Shown one piece after another: positions 61,687-64,000 of a DNA stretch of 64,000 bases (the stretch's first letter is position 1; each line of letters starts with the position of its first letter). A model generated the notes under the pieces. That model was not told where the DNA came from. It searched no databases and saw nothing but the letters and a program-made list of their open reading frames with translations. The stretch is taken from assembly GCF_025399795.1 (NCBI RefSeq), contig NZ_JAODTZ010000004.1:248001-312000 (forward strand). The letters run 5' to 3'. The position numbers and the translations under genes are program-made. Origin of the DNA: Streptomyces rhizosphaerihabitans (GTDB taxonomy: Bacteria > Actinomycetota > Actinomycetes > Streptomycetales > Streptomycetaceae).

Positions 61687-62475
61687 TCAGGCGAATTCCG
61701 GTGCCGTGGTGGGGCCGTTCAGCGCGCCGCGCCGCTCGGGCATCTTCAGGGACACCATCCGGCGCCAGCCCGCGGCCCGCTCGTAGGCGTACACCGCGTG
61801 AATGCCTGCGGCGAGCACGACCGCCCTGGCCCTGGACCAGCCGAGGAGGCGCCCCATGTGGGCCATCACGGCGAGGCTGACGTCCCGGTAGACGCGGATC
61901 TCGGCGAGGGCGCACTCGCGCAGGGTCCGCTGGATGGCACGGCCGTGGCCGGCGTACGCGAAGCGCAGGAGTTCCTCGTGGCAGTAGGCGAGGTGGTTGT
62001 CCTCGTCGGCCGAGATCATCTTCACCGCGCGGCCGATGTCGGGGTGGTCGGCGAAGTGCCTGCGCAGCAGGTCCATCTGCTCGGAGGCGCGCTGTTCGGT
62101 GACCCGGCTGTGGGCCAGATAGGTGACGATGTCCCGCACGGTGAGCTGCTGGTCGCCCTTGAGCTTGTCGTGTGCCAGACCGATGCCGTGCCGCTCCAGG
62201 AGCATCGTGTAGTCGGTGTCGGGCGGGACCTCGACCGGTTCGAGGCCGCGCTTCTTCATGAGGGCGTTGAAGATCCGCCCGTGCTTGTCCTCGTCGGCAC
62301 CGTGCCGGGCGATCTTGGGAGCGAGCTCGCGTTCGCCCGCCGGGACCAGTGCGGCGATCCGGGCGTTCTCCCAGCCGCCCTGCGACTCCCCGCTGGCGGC
62401 GATGGAACAGAAGAGCCGGTACGACTCGTCGTTGTCGAGGATCTCCCGGAACAGGATCTTGGCGGACAACATCAT
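61687..62475 (-). CDS. Ferritin-like domain protein
   Basis: All-helical protein of 262 residues with a ferritin-like di-iron fold. ARHGADEDKHGRIFNAL and MISADEDNHLAYCHEELL contain two ExxH-type motifs (DEDKH and DEDNH) that supply iron ligands, with further Glu in FREILDNDESYRLFC and RVTEQRASEQMDLL. Function unknown; relatives include oxygenases and iron-storage-like proteins. The ATG at 62475 has GAGGG about six bases upstream. Convergent with corA with only 13 bases between stops. Confidence 0.85.
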   Translation of the reverse strand: MMLSAKILFREILDNDESYRLFCSIAASGESQGGWENARIAALVPAGERELAPKIARHGADEDKHGRIFNALMKKRGLEPVEVPPDTDYTMLLERHGIGLAHDKLKGDQQLTVRDIVTYLAHSRVTEQRASEQMDLLRRHFADHPDIGRAVKMISADEDNHLAYCHEELLRFAYAGHGRAIQRTLRECALAEIRVYRDVSLAVMAHMGRLLGWSRARAVVLAAGIHAVYAYERAAGWRRMVSLKMPERRGALNGPTTAPEFA

Positions 62476-62695
62476 TGACACCCTCTCTGCAGAGTTGTGC
62501 AGAAAACGAGTCAAATGGGATGTTCACGCCCCGGCAACCGATGTGTCGGACAAATCCACCGAACGATGGACGACGAGACGGACCCGGGCGCGTAACCAAG
62601 GGGCCGTCGGCGCGTTGTTCCCCGTGACGGCCGTGGCGGGGAAGACCCCCGAGCCCCCACCACGGCCGCAGAACTCCCGGTGCCGTTCTGCCGCG

Positions 62696-63751
62696 TTACG
62701 CGAGTCCGGCCCGCTCCAGAGCGTCGGAGCCGGCCCGCAGCGAGGCGATCCGTTCCTCCAGCGTGAAGCCCGCGGGGGCCAGCGAGAGCGTGGTGACCCC
62801 GGCGGCGGCGTACGCCTTCATACGGTCGGCGATGCGGTCCACCGAACCGAGCAGGGTCGTCTGGTCGATCAGCTCGTGCGGGACGGCGGCGGCCGCGCCC
62901 TCCTTGTCGCCGGACAGGTACTTGCCCTGGATCTCGGCGGCTTCCTTCTCGTAGCCCATGCGCTGGGCGAGCTGGTTGTAGAAGTTCTGTTTGGGGCTGC
63001 CCATACCGCCGACGTACAGCGCGGTGTACGGGCGGAACATGTCGGCGAGCGCGGTGACGTCCTTGTCGGCGCCGAGGGCGAGCGGAAGCGTCGGACAGAC
63101 GTCGAACCCTTCCATCGTCTTCCCGGCCTTCTCGCGGCCCGCGCGCAGGTACTTGATCGCGGTGTCCTCGAGGTGCTCGGCCGAGGGGAAGATGAGCAGC
63201 GCGCCGTCCGCGATCTCGCCGGTCTGCTCCAGGTTCTTGGGGCCGATCGCGGCGATGTACAGCGGGATGTGCTCGCGCTCCGGGTGCACGGTCAGCTTCA
63301 GCGGCTTGCCCGGACCGCCCGGCAGCGGCAGGGTCCAGTGCTCGCCCTCGAACGACAGCCGCTCGCGCGTCATCGCCTTGCGCACGATCTCCACGTACTC
63401 GCGGGTGCGGGCCAGCGGCTTGTCGAACTTGACGCCGTACCAGCCTTCGGACACCTGCGGCCCGGAGACGCCGAGTCCGAGGCGGAAGCGGCCCCCCGAC
63501 AACGAGTCCAGCGTCGCGGCGGTCATCGCGGTCATCGCGGGCTGGCGGGCCGGGATCTGGAAGATGGCCGAACCGACGTCGATGCGCTCGGTCTGGGCGG
63601 CGACCCAGCTGAGCACGGTGGCCGCGTCGGAGCCGTAGGCCTCGGCGGCCCAGCAGACGGCGTATCCGAGCCGGTCGGCCTCCTGGGCGACGGCGAGATT
63701 GTCCGCGTCCATTCCGGCGCCCCAGTAGCCGAGATTGATGCCGAGCTGCAT
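62696..63751 (-). CDS. LLM-class F420-dependent oxidoreductase
   Basis: Luciferase-like protein of 351 residues, probably using coenzyme F420. It begins MQLGINLGYWG with AQEADRLGYAVCWAAEAYGSD, then the characteristic VGSAIFQIPARQPAMTAMTA and LSGGRFRLGLGVSGPQVSEGW, and IPLYIAAIGPKNLEQTGE in the middle. The TIM-barrel is complete. Substrate not predictable. A near-palindrome TTACCGATCAGTAA sits 13-26 bases upstream of the ATG at 63751 and may be a regulator site. Confidence 0.92.
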   Translation of the reverse strand: MQLGINLGYWGAGMDADNLAVAQEADRLGYAVCWAAEAYGSDAATVLSWVAAQTERIDVGSAIFQIPARQPAMTAMTAATLDSLSGGRFRLGLGVSGPQVSEGWYGVKFDKPLARTREYVEIVRKAMTRERLSFEGEHWTLPLPGGPGKPLKLTVHPEREHIPLYIAAIGPKNLEQTGEIADGALLIFPSAEHLEDTAIKYLRAGREKAGKTMEGFDVCPTLPLALGADKDVTALADMFRPYTALYVGGMGSPKQNFYNQLAQRMGYEKEAAEIQGKYLSGDKEGAAAAVPHELIDQTTLLGSVDRIADRMKAYAAAGVTTLSLAPAGFTLEERIASLRAGSDALERAGLA

Positions 63752-63763
63752 GGCCGATTCCCC

Positions 63764-63777
63764 TTACCGATCAGTAA
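63764..63777. promoter_or_regulatory. Near-palindromic operator before the LLM oxidoreductase
   Basis: TTACCGATCAGTAA: TTAC arm, GATC centre and GTAA arm, with one mismatched pair. It overlaps the place expected for a promoter or leader and resembles TetR-type sites. No regulator gene is in view at this edge. Confidence 0.4.
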
Positions 63778-64000
63778 CGTCCCTTGTGCCCGAGACCCTA
63801 GCGTGCGGGCGCCCCGGGCGGGGAGCGGCACGTTCGCCTTCTCGGCACGGGTGCGGGGGCTGCCGCGCCGGCCGGCACCGCCCCTCGCCCACGGCCGGCG
63901 CCGCCCGTGGCGTGGGCCCGCGCGGGCGGGTGCCGGACGCCGGCCCGCGCCACCCGTCGTCACGTGCGGCGATCGGTGAGATTTCCGTTGTCCACAGGCC

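Overview
The window is chromosomal DNA of a Streptomyces or very close relative. GC content is very high, codons are strongly GC-biased at third positions, GTG and TTG starts are common, and the gene order matches what I remember of the S. coelicolor SCO1626-SCO1667 interval: conservon 9 (rar), an RNA helicase, tatC-tatA, pafC-pafB, FKBPs, pafA, the proteasome genes, pup, dop, arc, metH, the gyl glycerol operon, a ParJ-like gene and mshC. That comparison is from memory and was not searched. I saw no rRNA, tRNA, CRISPR array, insertion sequence or phage gene.

Layout. (1) 151-3188: a minus-strand, overlapping four-gene conservon (sensor kinase, roadblock, DUF742, GTPase). (2) 3552-11357: a TetR regulator divergent from two DUF1989 proteins, a biotin-dependent carboxylase and an allophanate hydrolase. 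This is historically called a urea carboxylase cluster; from recent literature it is more probably a guanidine-assimilation pathway. A perfect 22-bp palindrome lies between the regulator and the operon. (3) 11746-17706: Ski2-like helicase, lipid kinase, TatC, TatA and two small proteins. (4) 17703-31392: the Pup-proteasome region, all minus strand except a divergent LacI gene: PafC, PafB, two FKBP isomerases, PafA, an MFS exporter, PrcA, PrcB, an endonuclease VII-like protein, Pup, Dop and the ARC/Mpa ATPase. (5) 31646-38355: ferredoxin, a membrane-anchored hypothetical, tRNA m1A58 methyltransferase, M50 protease with CBS domains, a RecB-like nuclease and an orphan NarL-type regulator. (6) 38463-42911: two lipoprotein peptide-binding proteins without a permease, and a HAD phosphatase. 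(7) 43052-52155: MetH divergent from GylR, then glpF-glpK-glpD. (8) 52272-64000: a GntR/FCD remnant, a PAC2 (ParJ-like) protein, an unusual subtilase with a Gln-rich partner, MshC, a trio of actinobacterial conserved unknowns (kinase-like, DUF3090, phosphomutase-like), a CorA channel, a ferritin-like protein and an F420-type oxidoreductase.

How genes work together. The carboxylase cluster would convert guanidine (or urea) to allophanate and then ammonia and CO2. The Pup genes tag, untag, unfold and degrade proteins, and PafBC is a transcription factor of the DNA-damage response in mycobacteria. GylR controls glycerol uptake, phosphorylation and oxidation; two near-identical 17-bp inverted repeats precede gylR and glpF.

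Most noteworthy: the cytoplasmic-looking S8 protease and the neighbouring Gln-rich protein end in a clearly related module of about 50 residues; the guanidine cluster has a strong candidate operator; an endonuclease-like gene sits inside the proteasome operon; and several intergenic regions hold degenerate GC-rich tandem repeats next to gene 3' ends.
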